From the NCBI GenBank assembly GCA_034432935.1, contig DAOUBD010000091.1:1-5006 (forward strand): a stretch of 5,006 bases of DNA, in the 5' to 3' direction. This document shows positions 1-5,006 of the stretch, in pieces. The notes under the pieces were generated by a model. It was not told where the DNA came from. It searched no databases and saw only the letters and a list, made by a program, of their open reading frames with translations. The translations under genes were made by a program, and so were the position numbers. The stretch's first letter is position 1; every line of letters begins with the position of its first letter. The DNA comes from DAOUAG01 sp034432935 (GTDB lineage Bacteria > Chloroflexota > Dehalococcoidia > SM23-28-2 > RBG-16-64-32).

Positions 1-400
1 CCTCTGGTGAGGGCGGCGCCTCCGCCTGAGGCTCGGGCCCCTTGCTCAAGGCGCCCATGAAGCCGTTGGGGTCCTCCAGCGAAACGCAGATGCGATCGCA
101 CGGGAACACCCACCAGGCCCGCGTGCGGTGGGCGAGACGCACCTCGACCACGCCCTCGTAGGAGCCGATGAGCCCGATGGTGCCCCGCAGGTCGCTCCGC
201 CAGCCGATGCCCATGAGCAGGGGCCAGTGCCGGCTCTCCACGCCGGCTACCTCGCTACGGGGAAACGTCCGCAGGAAGAGGAGCCCGAAGGCGAAGGTCA
301 CCCGCTCCTCCGTCACCTCTACGTAGGAGTTCTCCCGAGTGGCCCCGCCCAGGAGCAGCAGGGGCCGCCACACCGGGTCGATGCGGATGGCAAATCGCAT
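1..400 (-). CDS. PH-domain-like hypothetical protein, 3'-truncated by window edge
   Basis: The frame is open from an ATG at 398-400 to the left edge, so about 133 N-terminal residues are visible and the C-terminus is missing. The start is well fixed, because an in-frame TAA lies three codons upstream of this ATG; only a weak AAGG precedes it. The visible protein opens with MRFAIRIDPVWRPLLLLGG, then alternates short beta-like segments (YVEVTEERVTFAFG, LRTFPRSEVAGVE, GTIGLIGSYEGVVEVRLA) and ends in a helix-like stretch (EDPNGFMGALSK) followed by a Pro/Glu/Ala-rich tail. This layout recalls small bacterial pleckstrin-homology-like proteins of unknown function; I infer that from pattern only. I see no catalytic motif, signal peptide or clear membrane segment. 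It starts 23 bp after dapA on the same strand, so it is probably cotranscribed, but no role in lysine synthesis follows from that. Confidence 0.75.
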   Translation of the reverse strand, partial: MRFAIRIDPVWRPLLLLGGATRENSYVEVTEERVTFAFGLLFLRTFPRSEVAGVESRHWPLLMGIGWRSDLRGTIGLIGSYEGVVEVRLAHRTRAWWVFPCDRICVSLEDPNGFMGALSKGPEPQAEAPPSPE

Positions 401-423
401 GCCGCCTTAACTCACTCCGGCCC

Positions 424-1320
424 TCAGACAGCCACGGGAAGATCGATCCTCTGGCGGCGCACCTCCGCCATGATACGCTCGCCGGTAGCGGCGTCCGGTT
501 CAACCAAGGGGAGGCGCAGGCCCCCCACCCGGAACCCTATGCCGTTCAGGGCGTGCTTTATGGGAATGGGGTTGCTGGCCGCCGTCATCAGTGTCGTCAT
601 CAGAGGCAGCAGCCGGCGGTGTATCCGCGCCGCCTCTTCCACGCGGCCGCCGAGGTACGATTCGATGAGCTGCCGCATCTGGTTCCCCACCAGGTGCGAG
701 ACCACACAGATGACGCCGTAGCCGCCGATGGACAAGAGCGGCAGCGTCATCTGGTCGTCGCCGCTCCACACGTGGAACCCCTCCGGCGCGTCCTCGATGA
801 TGCGAGCCATCTGCACCAGGTCCCCAGAGGCCTCTTTAACGCCCACGATGTTGGGGATCCGGGCCAAGCGCAGCGTCGTCTCCGCGGTTACGTTTACGCC
901 GGTGCGGCCGGGGATGTTGTACAGGATGCAGGGCAGCGACGTGACCCGGGCGATGGCCTCGAAGTGGCGGAACAGCCCTTCTTGGGTAGGCTTGTTATAG
1001 TAGGGAGCCGTCAGGAGGAGGCCATCGGCCCCGGCCCGTTCCGCCTCCCGCGTCAGCTCCACGCTCTCTGCCGTGTTGTAAGTGCTGGTGCCAGCGATGA
1101 CGGCCCCGCGCGAGCCGACGGCCGACTTCACCTCGGCGAAGAGCCGCACCTTCTCCTCGTGGGAGAGGGTGGGCGCCTCCCCCGTCGTGCCGGCTACAAC
1201 GATGCCGTCGCTCCCGGAGTCCAGCAAGGCCACGGCCAAGCGCTTGGCCTGGGCATAGTCCACATCGCCCTTCTCGTCGAAAGGCGTCACCATAGCCGTC
1301 AGCAGGCGTCCGAGCTCCAT
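424..1320 (-). CDS. dapA: 4-hydroxy-tetrahydrodipicolinate synthase (DapA)
   Basis: Cytosolic class I aldolase that condenses pyruvate with L-aspartate 4-semialdehyde, the first committed step to diaminopimelate and lysine. The 298-residue product is a full-length TIM-barrel enzyme, close to the usual 290-300. Visible hallmarks: GTTGEAPTLSHEEK (44-57) with the proton-relay threonines, APYYNKPTQEG (105-115), YNIPGRTG (134-141) with Tyr134 and substrate-binding Arg139, and VKEASGD (161-167) with the Schiff-base Lys162. All lie one residue later than in the E. coli enzyme (Thr44, Tyr107, Tyr133, Arg138, Lys161). I chose the ATG at 1318-1320 because GGAGGTG stands just upstream and the product then begins MELGRLLTAMVTPF as family members do. 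An upstream in-frame ATG at 1378-1380 would add 20 atypical residues and has no comparable ribosome site. The gene lies downstream of asd, which makes its substrate. The position equivalent to E. coli His56, in the lysine allosteric site, is Lys57. Confidence 0.97.
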   Translation of the reverse strand: MELGRLLTAMVTPFDEKGDVDYAQAKRLAVALLDSGSDGIVVAGTTGEAPTLSHEEKVRLFAEVKSAVGSRGAVIAGTSTYNTAESVELTREAERAGADGLLLTAPYYNKPTQEGLFRHFEAIARVTSLPCILYNIPGRTGVNVTAETTLRLARIPNIVGVKEASGDLVQMARIIEDAPEGFHVWSGDDQMTLPLLSIGGYGVICVVSHLVGNQMRQLIESYLGGRVEEAARIHRRLLPLMTTLMTAASNPIPIKHALNGIGFRVGGLRLPLVEPDAATGERIMAEVRRQRIDLPVAV

Positions 1321-1324
1321 GGGG

Positions 1325-1331
1325 CACCTCC
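1325..1331 (-). promoter_or_regulatory. Ribosome binding site of dapA
   Basis: On the minus strand this reads GGAGGTG, a near-perfect Shine-Dalgarno core. Its GGAGG part ends six bases before the ATG at 1318-1320. It decides the dapA start against the longer in-frame ATG at 1378-1380. Confidence 0.85.
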
Positions 1332-1361
1332 ACAAGGGTGAAGTTCTCAGGGCGTGGGGAA

Positions 1362-1370
1362 ATGATAGCA
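1362..1370 (-). promoter_or_regulatory. Possible extended -10 element for dapA
   Basis: The minus strand reads TGCTATCAT, which matches the extended -10 pattern TGnTATAAT at all but one base. The predicted start of transcription would lie near 1355, giving a leader of about 35 bases before the dapA ATG. I find no recognisable -35 box 16-18 bases upstream, which extended -10 promoters can tolerate. It could provide dapA with transcription independent of asd, but one short match in an intergenic gap is weak evidence. Confidence 0.3.
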
Positions 1371-1376
1371 CATAGC

Positions 1377-1392
1377 CCACCCTCGCGGGTGG
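1377..1392 (-). terminator. Hairpin with GNRA-type loop between asd and dapA
   Basis: The minus strand reads CCACCC-GCGA-GGGTGG: a perfect 6-bp stem closed by GCGA, a stable GNRA tetraloop if transcribed. It begins 14 bases after the asd stop codon. No U-tract follows, so it is not a standard intrinsic terminator. It could act as an RNA stabiliser at the 3' end of asd, an attenuating structure, or have no role. The possible dapA -10 element lies immediately downstream. Confidence 0.35.
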
Positions 1393-1406
1393 CGCGGCGC
1401 CCCCCC

Positions 1407-2423
1407 TTACACCAGATTGCGGGCGATGAGCTCCTCGGCGATCTGGATGGCGTTCAGCGCCGCCCCCTTGCGCAGGTTATCGCTCACCAGCCAGAAAGCG
1501 ATGCTGTTGGCGCGGGAGGCGTCCTGCCGGATCCGTCCCACGAACGTCTCGTCCCTCCCAGCGCTGGTCCAAGGCGTCGGGTATAGGTTCACCGAAGGCT
1601 CGTCCTGAACCACCACTCCCGGCGCCTCCCGGACGATGTTGTAGAAGTCCTCCGCAGTGATCGGCCGGCTGAACTCCACGTGCACCGCCTCCGAATGCCC
1701 AACAAAGACCGGCACCCGTACGCACGTGGCCGAGATCTGCAAGTCCGGCGCGTGCAGGATCTTCTTCGTCTCGTTGATGACCTTCCACTCCTCCTTGGTA
1801 TAGCCGCTGCCCAGAAAGACGTCGATGTGAGGGAGGAGGTTGAAGGCGATCTGGTGAGGATAGACATGGGGAGTGGCAGAGTTGCCCTCCAGCACCTGCC
1901 GCGACTGCTCCGTCAACTCCCGCATGGCCGCGCCGCCGGTGCCGGAGACCGACTGGTAGGTATCCACGATGATGCGCACCATGGGGTTTACCTTGTGTAC
2001 GGGCCACAACACCTGGCATAGGGGCGTCGTCGGGCAGTTGGGGATGGAGATGATCCCCTTATGCCACTCCAGGTCGGCAGCGTTCACCTCCGGCACCACC
2101 AGCGGCACGTCCGGCTCCATCCGCCAGGCCGAGCTGTCATCGATGACGATGGCGCCCGCCTTCACCGCGCTGGGGATCAGTGTGCGCGACACCTCCGTGG
2201 TGGCCGAGAAGAAGGCCAGATCGCAGCCCGCGAAGGACTTGGGCGTGGCCTCCTCCACCTCGCACTCCCACTCCCCTACGGTCAACCTCTTGCCGGCGGA
2301 ACGCGACGACGCCAGAAGCCGCAACCCCTTGATGGGGAAATTCCGCTGCAAAGCGATCTTCAGGAACTCCTGCCCGACCAGGCCCGTGGCCCCGACGACG
2401 GCGACGTTGTACTGCTTAGACAT
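1407..2423 (-). CDS. asd: Aspartate-semialdehyde dehydrogenase (Asd)
   Basis: Cytosolic NADPH-dependent enzyme that reduces 4-phospho-L-aspartate to L-aspartate 4-semialdehyde, the branch point for lysine/diaminopimelate, threonine and methionine. The product is 338 residues, a usual length. The Rossmann nucleotide motif is at the N-terminus (VAVVGATGLVGQEFL, 7-21). The phosphate/substrate loop region SSAWRMEPDVPLVVPEVN follows (97-114). The catalytic cysteine is Cys130 in PNCPTTP. TYQSVSGTG (155-163) carries the conserved active-site Gln157, and RVPVFVGHSEAV (236-247) carries the catalytic His243. One oddity is the proline directly after the catalytic cysteine, where Ser, Thr or Val is more usual. 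The ATG at 2421-2423 gives the normal family N-terminus; AGGGG nine bases upstream is the likely ribosome site, with a second AAGGGG abutting the start. It lies 86 bp before dapA and diverges from pepA. Confidence 0.97.
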   Translation of the reverse strand: MSKQYNVAVVGATGLVGQEFLKIALQRNFPIKGLRLLASSRSAGKRLTVGEWECEVEEATPKSFAGCDLAFFSATTEVSRTLIPSAVKAGAIVIDDSSAWRMEPDVPLVVPEVNAADLEWHKGIISIPNCPTTPLCQVLWPVHKVNPMVRIIVDTYQSVSGTGGAAMRELTEQSRQVLEGNSATPHVYPHQIAFNLLPHIDVFLGSGYTKEEWKVINETKKILHAPDLQISATCVRVPVFVGHSEAVHVEFSRPITAEDFYNIVREAPGVVVQDEPSVNLYPTPWTSAGRDETFVGRIRQDASRANSIAFWLVSDNLRKGAALNAIQIAEELIARNLV

Positions 2424-2467
2424 CCCCTTCGACCCCTACTGGATTCTTCTCCTTCACGTGTAGCGAA

Positions 2468-2497
2468 ATCTTAGCCGATTCAGCCCTTGGCGGCCAC
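2468..2497 (-). promoter_or_regulatory. Weak candidate promoter for asd
   Basis: The minus strand carries TAAGAT at 2468-2473 (four of six bases of the -10 consensus) with TGGCCG about 17 bases upstream, a poor -35 match. Transcription would start near 2461, giving a leader of roughly 40 bases. A promoter for asd must lie somewhere in this divergent gap because the flanking gene is on the opposite strand, but this specific placement is tentative. Confidence 0.25.
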
Positions 2498-2520
2498 CCC
2501 CCGATCTGCCCAGACAACCT

Positions 2521-2549
2521 TTGACCCCAGGCCCCGGCGCGTCTATCAT
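2521..2549 (+). promoter_or_regulatory. Sigma70-type promoter of pepA
   Basis: TTGACC (2521-2526) and TATCAT (2544-2549) each match the consensus hexamers at five of six bases and are separated by exactly 17 bases. Transcription should begin near 2556, about 46 bases before the pepA GTG. The TTG of the -35 box happens to be in frame with pepA, so it can be mistaken for a start codon. Confidence 0.7.
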
Positions 2550-2587
2550 CATCTGTGCCGCAGCGCGCACCAATTCCCGAGCTAGGC

Positions 2588-2593
2588 AAGGAG
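2588..2593 (+). promoter_or_regulatory. Ribosome binding site of pepA
   Basis: AAGGAG ends eight bases before the GTG at 2602-2604, an ideal spacing. Together with the promoter it fixes the pepA start at GTG rather than at the in-frame TTG 81 bases further upstream. Confidence 0.85.
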
Positions 2594-2601
2594 TTCTTCC
2601 C

Positions 2602-4110
2602 GTGGAGATCAAGGTAGAAGCTGGCGATATCACCCAGCACCCCGCTAAGGCTGTCATAGTCAACCTCTTCGAGGGCGTCACCCACCCCGGCGGCGCTACC
2701 GGGGCCATGGACAGGGCCCTGGGAGGCGCCATCACCCAGCTCATAGCCGAGGGCGAGATCAAGGGCAAGAAGGACGAGGTAACCCTCATCCATAGCCTGG
2801 GCAAGATCCCTTCGCCAAGAGTCCTGGTAGCGGGCCTGGGCAAGAGCGAAAAGTTCAACCTCAACGTCATCCGTGACATCACTGCGGTCTCCCTGCGCAG
2901 GGCACGCTCTGCCCGTGCCCAGACCGCCGCCACCATACTCCACGGCGCCGGTATCGCCGGCCTCGATCCGGAGGGCTGCGCCCAGGCCATCGCCGAGGGC
3001 GCCATCATGGGCACCTACCGCTTCCGCCGCTATAAGCACGACAACGAGAACGGCGCGACCGACATCGAGACCCTCTACATCGTCGAACACGATGCGTCCA
3101 AGCTGGAGGCCGTGCGCCGCGGCGCCGAGCGCGGCACCATCCTCGCCCAAGCCGCCTGCCATACCCGCGATCTCGCCAACGAGCCCGCCAACGCCCTGCC
3201 TCCCGCCGTCTTCGCCGAGCGGGCCGAGGCCCTGGCCCAAGACGCCGGCCTGGAGTGCGAGGTCCTCCACGAGGCCCACCTCCGGGAGCTGGGCATGGGC
3301 GCCCTCTTGGGGGTCGGCTCTGGCTCTACGCACCCCCCTCGTTTCATCATCATCAAGTACCGCGGCCGGCCGGACAGCGACCGGGCGGTGGGGCTCATCG
3401 GCAAGGGCATAACCTTCGACTCCGGCGGCATCTCCATCAAGCCCGCGGCAGGGATGGAGGCCATGAAGGGCGATATGTCCGGGGGCGCCGCCATCATCTC
3501 GGCCATGTGGGCCATCGGTAAGCTCAGGCCGCCCATCAACGTCACGGCCCTCATACCCGCCGCCGAGAACATGCCCTCGGGCTCCGCCACCAAGCCCGGC
3601 GACATCCTGCGGGCCATGAACGGCAAGACCATCGAGGTCATCAACACCGACGCGGAAGGCCGCCTGATCCTGGCCGACGCCATCTGCTACGCCCGCCGCG
3701 AGAAGCTCTCGCCTATCATCGACGTGGCCACCCTCACGGGCGCCATGCAGATCGCCCTTGGGCCCGCCGCCACTGGCTTCATGGCCACCGACGACTCGCT
3801 GGCCCAGACCATCGTCCGCGCCGGCGAAAAGTGCGGGGAGCTGATGTGGCGATTCCCCCTTATCGACGACTACGCCGAGGGGATGAAGAGCGACGTGGCC
3901 GACATCAAGAACACCGGGCCGCGCAACGGCGGCGCCATCAACGCCGCTAAGTTCCTCCACTTCTTCGTGGAGGACACCCCCTGGGTCCACATCGACATGG
4001 CCGGCACGGACGACGCTGAGAAGGACAAGGGCGTCTACGTAAAGGGTTCCACCGGCATCCCTACCCGCACCCTTATCAACGCCATTTTGGAGCTAGCGGC
4101 GACAGCCTGA
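2602..4110 (+). CDS. pepA: Leucyl aminopeptidase (M17 family, PepA)
   Basis: Cytosolic two-metal (Zn/Mn) aminopeptidase of the M17 family, usually a hexamer, which removes N-terminal residues from peptides during peptide turnover. From the GTG at 2602 the product is 502 residues, normal for the family. The N-terminal M17 domain spans roughly 1-150 and the catalytic domain about 180-495. HTRDLANEPAN is at 187-197. The metal and active-site residues are all present: Lys268, Asp273 and Lys280 in GKGITFDSGGISIKP, Asp291 in GDMSGGAA, and Asp350, Glu352 and Arg354 in NTDAEGRL. They fall exactly two residues before the E. coli PepA positions (270, 275, 282, 293, 352, 354, 356), so the enzyme should be active. 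A longer frame from TTG 2521 would add 27 atypical residues and overlap the promoter. The gene is transcribed alone, divergent from asd and convergent with the GerW-like gene. Confidence 0.96.
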   Translation: MEIKVEAGDITQHPAKAVIVNLFEGVTHPGGATGAMDRALGGAITQLIAEGEIKGKKDEVTLIHSLGKIPSPRVLVAGLGKSEKFNLNVIRDITAVSLRRARSARAQTAATILHGAGIAGLDPEGCAQAIAEGAIMGTYRFRRYKHDNENGATDIETLYIVEHDASKLEAVRRGAERGTILAQAACHTRDLANEPANALPPAVFAERAEALAQDAGLECEVLHEAHLRELGMGALLGVGSGSTHPPRFIIIKYRGRPDSDRAVGLIGKGITFDSGGISIKPAAGMEAMKGDMSGGAAIISAMWAIGKLRPPINVTALIPAAENMPSGSATKPGDILRAMNGKTIEVINTDAEGRLILADAICYARREKLSPIIDVATLTGAMQIALGPAATGFMATDDSLAQTIVRAGEKCGELMWRFPLIDDYAEGMKSDVADIKNTGPRNGGAINAAKFLHFFVEDTPWVHIDMAGTDDAEKDKGVYVKGSTGIPTRTLINAILELAATA

Positions 4111-4135
4111 CGGAACGGCCCGCTCACGCCGAGGT

Positions 4136-4159
4136 GGCAGCGTGGGAGCTGCCGGCAGC
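4136..4159. terminator. Overlapping inverted repeats between convergent genes
   Basis: GGCAGC (4136-4141) can pair with GCTGCC (4148-4153) across a six-base loop, and GCTGCC can alternatively pair with the next GGCAGC (4154-4159), making a 12-base perfect palindrome. The site starts 25 bases after the pepA stop and ends just before the stop of the opposing GerW-like gene, where a bidirectional terminator would be expected. There is no T-tract on either side, so intrinsic termination is uncertain. Confidence 0.35.
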
Positions 4160-4161
4160 GC

Positions 4162-4545
4162 CTACCTGCGCCGTCCGAAGACGGCCCGCGCCAGCATCCA
4201 CAGCCCGAAGAACGTCAGCGCCAGCGCCAGGATTCGCGACCAGTCGATGATGGGCACAAAGCGCGTCTCGTCCTCCGTCACCTCGAGGACGCCCACCGGA
4301 TGAACACGCACCACTCCCCCGCCACCGCCGCCTACCCCAGCCTTCTCCTCCGCTCCGTCGTCCGACGGCTCGATGCCCACGCCGCCGCCTCCGCCGAACA
4401 TGTAGCCCACCACGGCGACAGGTATGACGGTGCGGCCAGCGATTTCGCGCGGCTCCCCGTACACGGCATCCACCCGCGCTGTCTTGCGCACCCGTTCCAG
4501 GATCTGCGCCGCTACGTTCTCGCCGCCCTGGGGTATATCCTGCAT
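4162..4545 (-). CDS. GerW/YtfJ-family protein with C-terminal membrane helix
   Basis: The 127-residue product resembles the GerW (sporulation protein YtfJ) family. It has an N-terminal amphipathic region (VAAQILERVRKTARVDAVYG, 11-30), a beta segment IAGRTVIPVAVVGYMFGGGGG (35-55), a second glycine run at 72-77, and VHPVGVLEVTEDETRFVPI (81-99). In Bacillus subtilis the family member affects spore germination, but homologues occur widely in bacteria that do not form spores, and their function is unknown. Residues 104-123 (RILALALTFFGLWMLARAVF) form a hydrophobic helix followed by GRRR, which suggests a tail-anchored protein with a cytoplasmic body; that is inference. The ATG at 4543-4545 is preceded by AAGGAGG at five bases' spacing, and an in-frame TGA lies nine codons upstream, so the start is firm. 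It ends 51 bp from the convergent pepA and lies downstream of a methyltransferase gene. Confidence 0.85.
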   Translation of the reverse strand: MQDIPQGGENVAAQILERVRKTARVDAVYGEPREIAGRTVIPVAVVGYMFGGGGGVGIEPSDDGAEEKAGVGGGGGGVVRVHPVGVLEVTEDETRFVPIIDWSRILALALTFFGLWMLARAVFGRRR

Positions 4546-4550
4546 GGCTC

Positions 4551-4557
4551 CCTCCTT
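4551..4557 (-). promoter_or_regulatory. Ribosome binding site of GerW-like gene
   Basis: The minus strand reads AAGGAGG, a full-strength Shine-Dalgarno sequence five bases before the ATG at 4543-4545. The 102-bp gap up to the preceding gene otherwise shows no clear promoter; it holds only a short GGGC/GCCC dyad at 4608-4620. Confidence 0.8.
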
Positions 4558-4647
4558 CCGGGGCTGACATCACGCCAGGGTCTGGGGCCCGGCGCCTCCA
4601 TGGGCCTGGGCATTACGCCCTCCCTGGCGCAGCCCTGAGTCCTTCTG

Positions 4648-5006
4648 TTACGCCCGGTTGGCTACGACCAAGAGCCAGTTGCGAGGCGAGAGATGAAGCC
4701 CCAGCTCCTGGAACGCCTCCCTCGCCCCCTGCTTCAGGGCGTCCCTGCCCTCCGCCAGGGGCACCCCAGGCAGCACTCCCTCGATCCAGAGGCTGTACTC
4801 GCTTATGGCCTCGAAGCCGCTCAGCGGCATCTGGACCGTTACCACCTCTTTGTTCCGGATCCTGAACCCGTTCTCCTCGAGCAACCGGACGTACTCGCCC
4901 TCGCTGAGCCGCACGCGAGCCTCCACCTTGACGCTCTTCTGAGGCATCAGTCCGTAGCGCGATTTCAAAGCCCGCAGCGCCTTCATCATCCAGCGGCGGT
5001 AGAACT
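4648..5006 (-). CDS. C-terminal part of a probable class I SAM-dependent methyltransferase
   Basis: The frame ends in TAA at 4648-4650 and is open to the right edge, so 118 C-terminal residues are visible and the N-terminus is outside. An ATG at 4987-4989 is probably internal: no ribosome site precedes it, and the frame continues upstream through FYRRW. The visible part includes LSEGEYVRLLEENGFRI, a sheet segment EVVTVQMPLSGFEAISEYS, then a helical region and the ending LSPRNWLLVVANRA. A terminal beta strand reading like NWLLVVA, preceded by helix-plus-strand pairs of this type, is common at the end of methyltransferase-type-11 proteins. The SAM-binding motifs would be upstream and are not visible, so the substrate cannot be named and the family call is moderate. 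The GerW-like gene follows 102 bp downstream on the same strand. Confidence 0.6.
   Translation of the reverse strand, partial: FYRRWMMKALRALKSRYGLMPQKSVKVEARVRLSEGEYVRLLEENGFRIRNKEVVTVQMPLSGFEAISEYSLWIEGVLPGVPLAEGRDALKQGAREAFQELGLHLSPRNWLLVVANRA

Noticed and set aside
553..1341. A 262-codon open frame on the plus strand, opposite dapA
   Set aside because: It is antisense to a complete dapA with conserved active-site motifs; the translation is Arg/His/Gln-rich and resembles no family. It is a GC-driven shadow.
1321..1380. A 20-residue N-terminal extension of DapA from the ATG at 1378-1380
   Set aside because: The extra residues do not resemble DapA, and the segment contains the dapA Shine-Dalgarno, the possible -10 element and part of the intergenic hairpin.
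2416..3990. A 524-codon open frame on the minus strand, opposite pepA
   Set aside because: It lies antisense to a pepA gene whose catalytic residues are all intact. Its translation is Gly/Ala/Val/Asp-rich low-complexity sequence without recognisable motifs, as expected when a GC-rich gene is read on the opposite strand. It has no supporting start context.
4382..4402. Repeated GCC/CCG triplets that look like a microsatellite
   Set aside because: They are the codons of a glycine run in the GerW-like protein (residues 51-55), explained by coding sequence and family character.
4608..4620. Short dyad GGGC-N5-GCCC between the methyltransferase and GerW-like genes
   Set aside because: A four-base stem in GC-rich sequence with no T-tract is expected by chance and does not support a terminator or operator.
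4300..4638. A 112-codon plus-strand frame opposite the GerW-like gene
   Set aside because: It overlaps a better-supported minus-strand gene with a strong ribosome site, domain-like sequence and a membrane helix; its own translation has no family features.

Overview
This is a compact stretch of bacterial chromosome, clearly GC-rich, with third codon positions mostly G or C. It carries four complete genes and two genes cut by the window edges. All six read as ordinary genome content. I see no mobile element, tRNA, rRNA, CRISPR array or phage gene, and no evidence of a new defence or accessory system. The gene set (Gram-positive-like DapA and Asd, M17 aminopeptidase, GerW/YtfJ-family protein) and the protein style would fit a Chloroflexota-type bacterium (for example Dehalococcoidia) or another GC-rich deep-branching or Gram-positive-like lineage. 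That placement is an impression from the proteins, not a demonstrated result.

Left part, minus strand (about 1-2423): a probable operon read right to left. It starts with asd (aspartate-semialdehyde dehydrogenase), followed after 86 bp by dapA (4-hydroxy-tetrahydrodipicolinate synthase). After another 23 bp comes a small PH-domain-like protein of unknown function that runs off the left edge. Asd makes L-aspartate 4-semialdehyde, which DapA condenses with pyruvate, so these are consecutive steps at the entry to the diaminopimelate/lysine pathway. The 86-bp gap holds a perfect GNRA-loop hairpin and an extended -10 element, so dapA may have its own internal promoter.

Middle (2424-4110): a 178-bp divergent promoter region separates asd from plus-strand pepA (leucyl aminopeptidase, M17 family). 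The pepA side has a near-consensus sigma70 promoter with a 17-bp spacer, followed by a Shine-Dalgarno sequence and a GTG start. A much longer nominal reading frame beginning with TTG at 2521 is misleading, because that TTG is part of the -35 box.

Right part, minus strand (4162-5006): a GerW/YtfJ-like protein with glycine-rich segments and a C-terminal membrane helix converges on pepA across a short spacer containing inverted repeats. Upstream of it lies the C-terminal part of a probable class I SAM-dependent methyltransferase, which enters from beyond the right edge.
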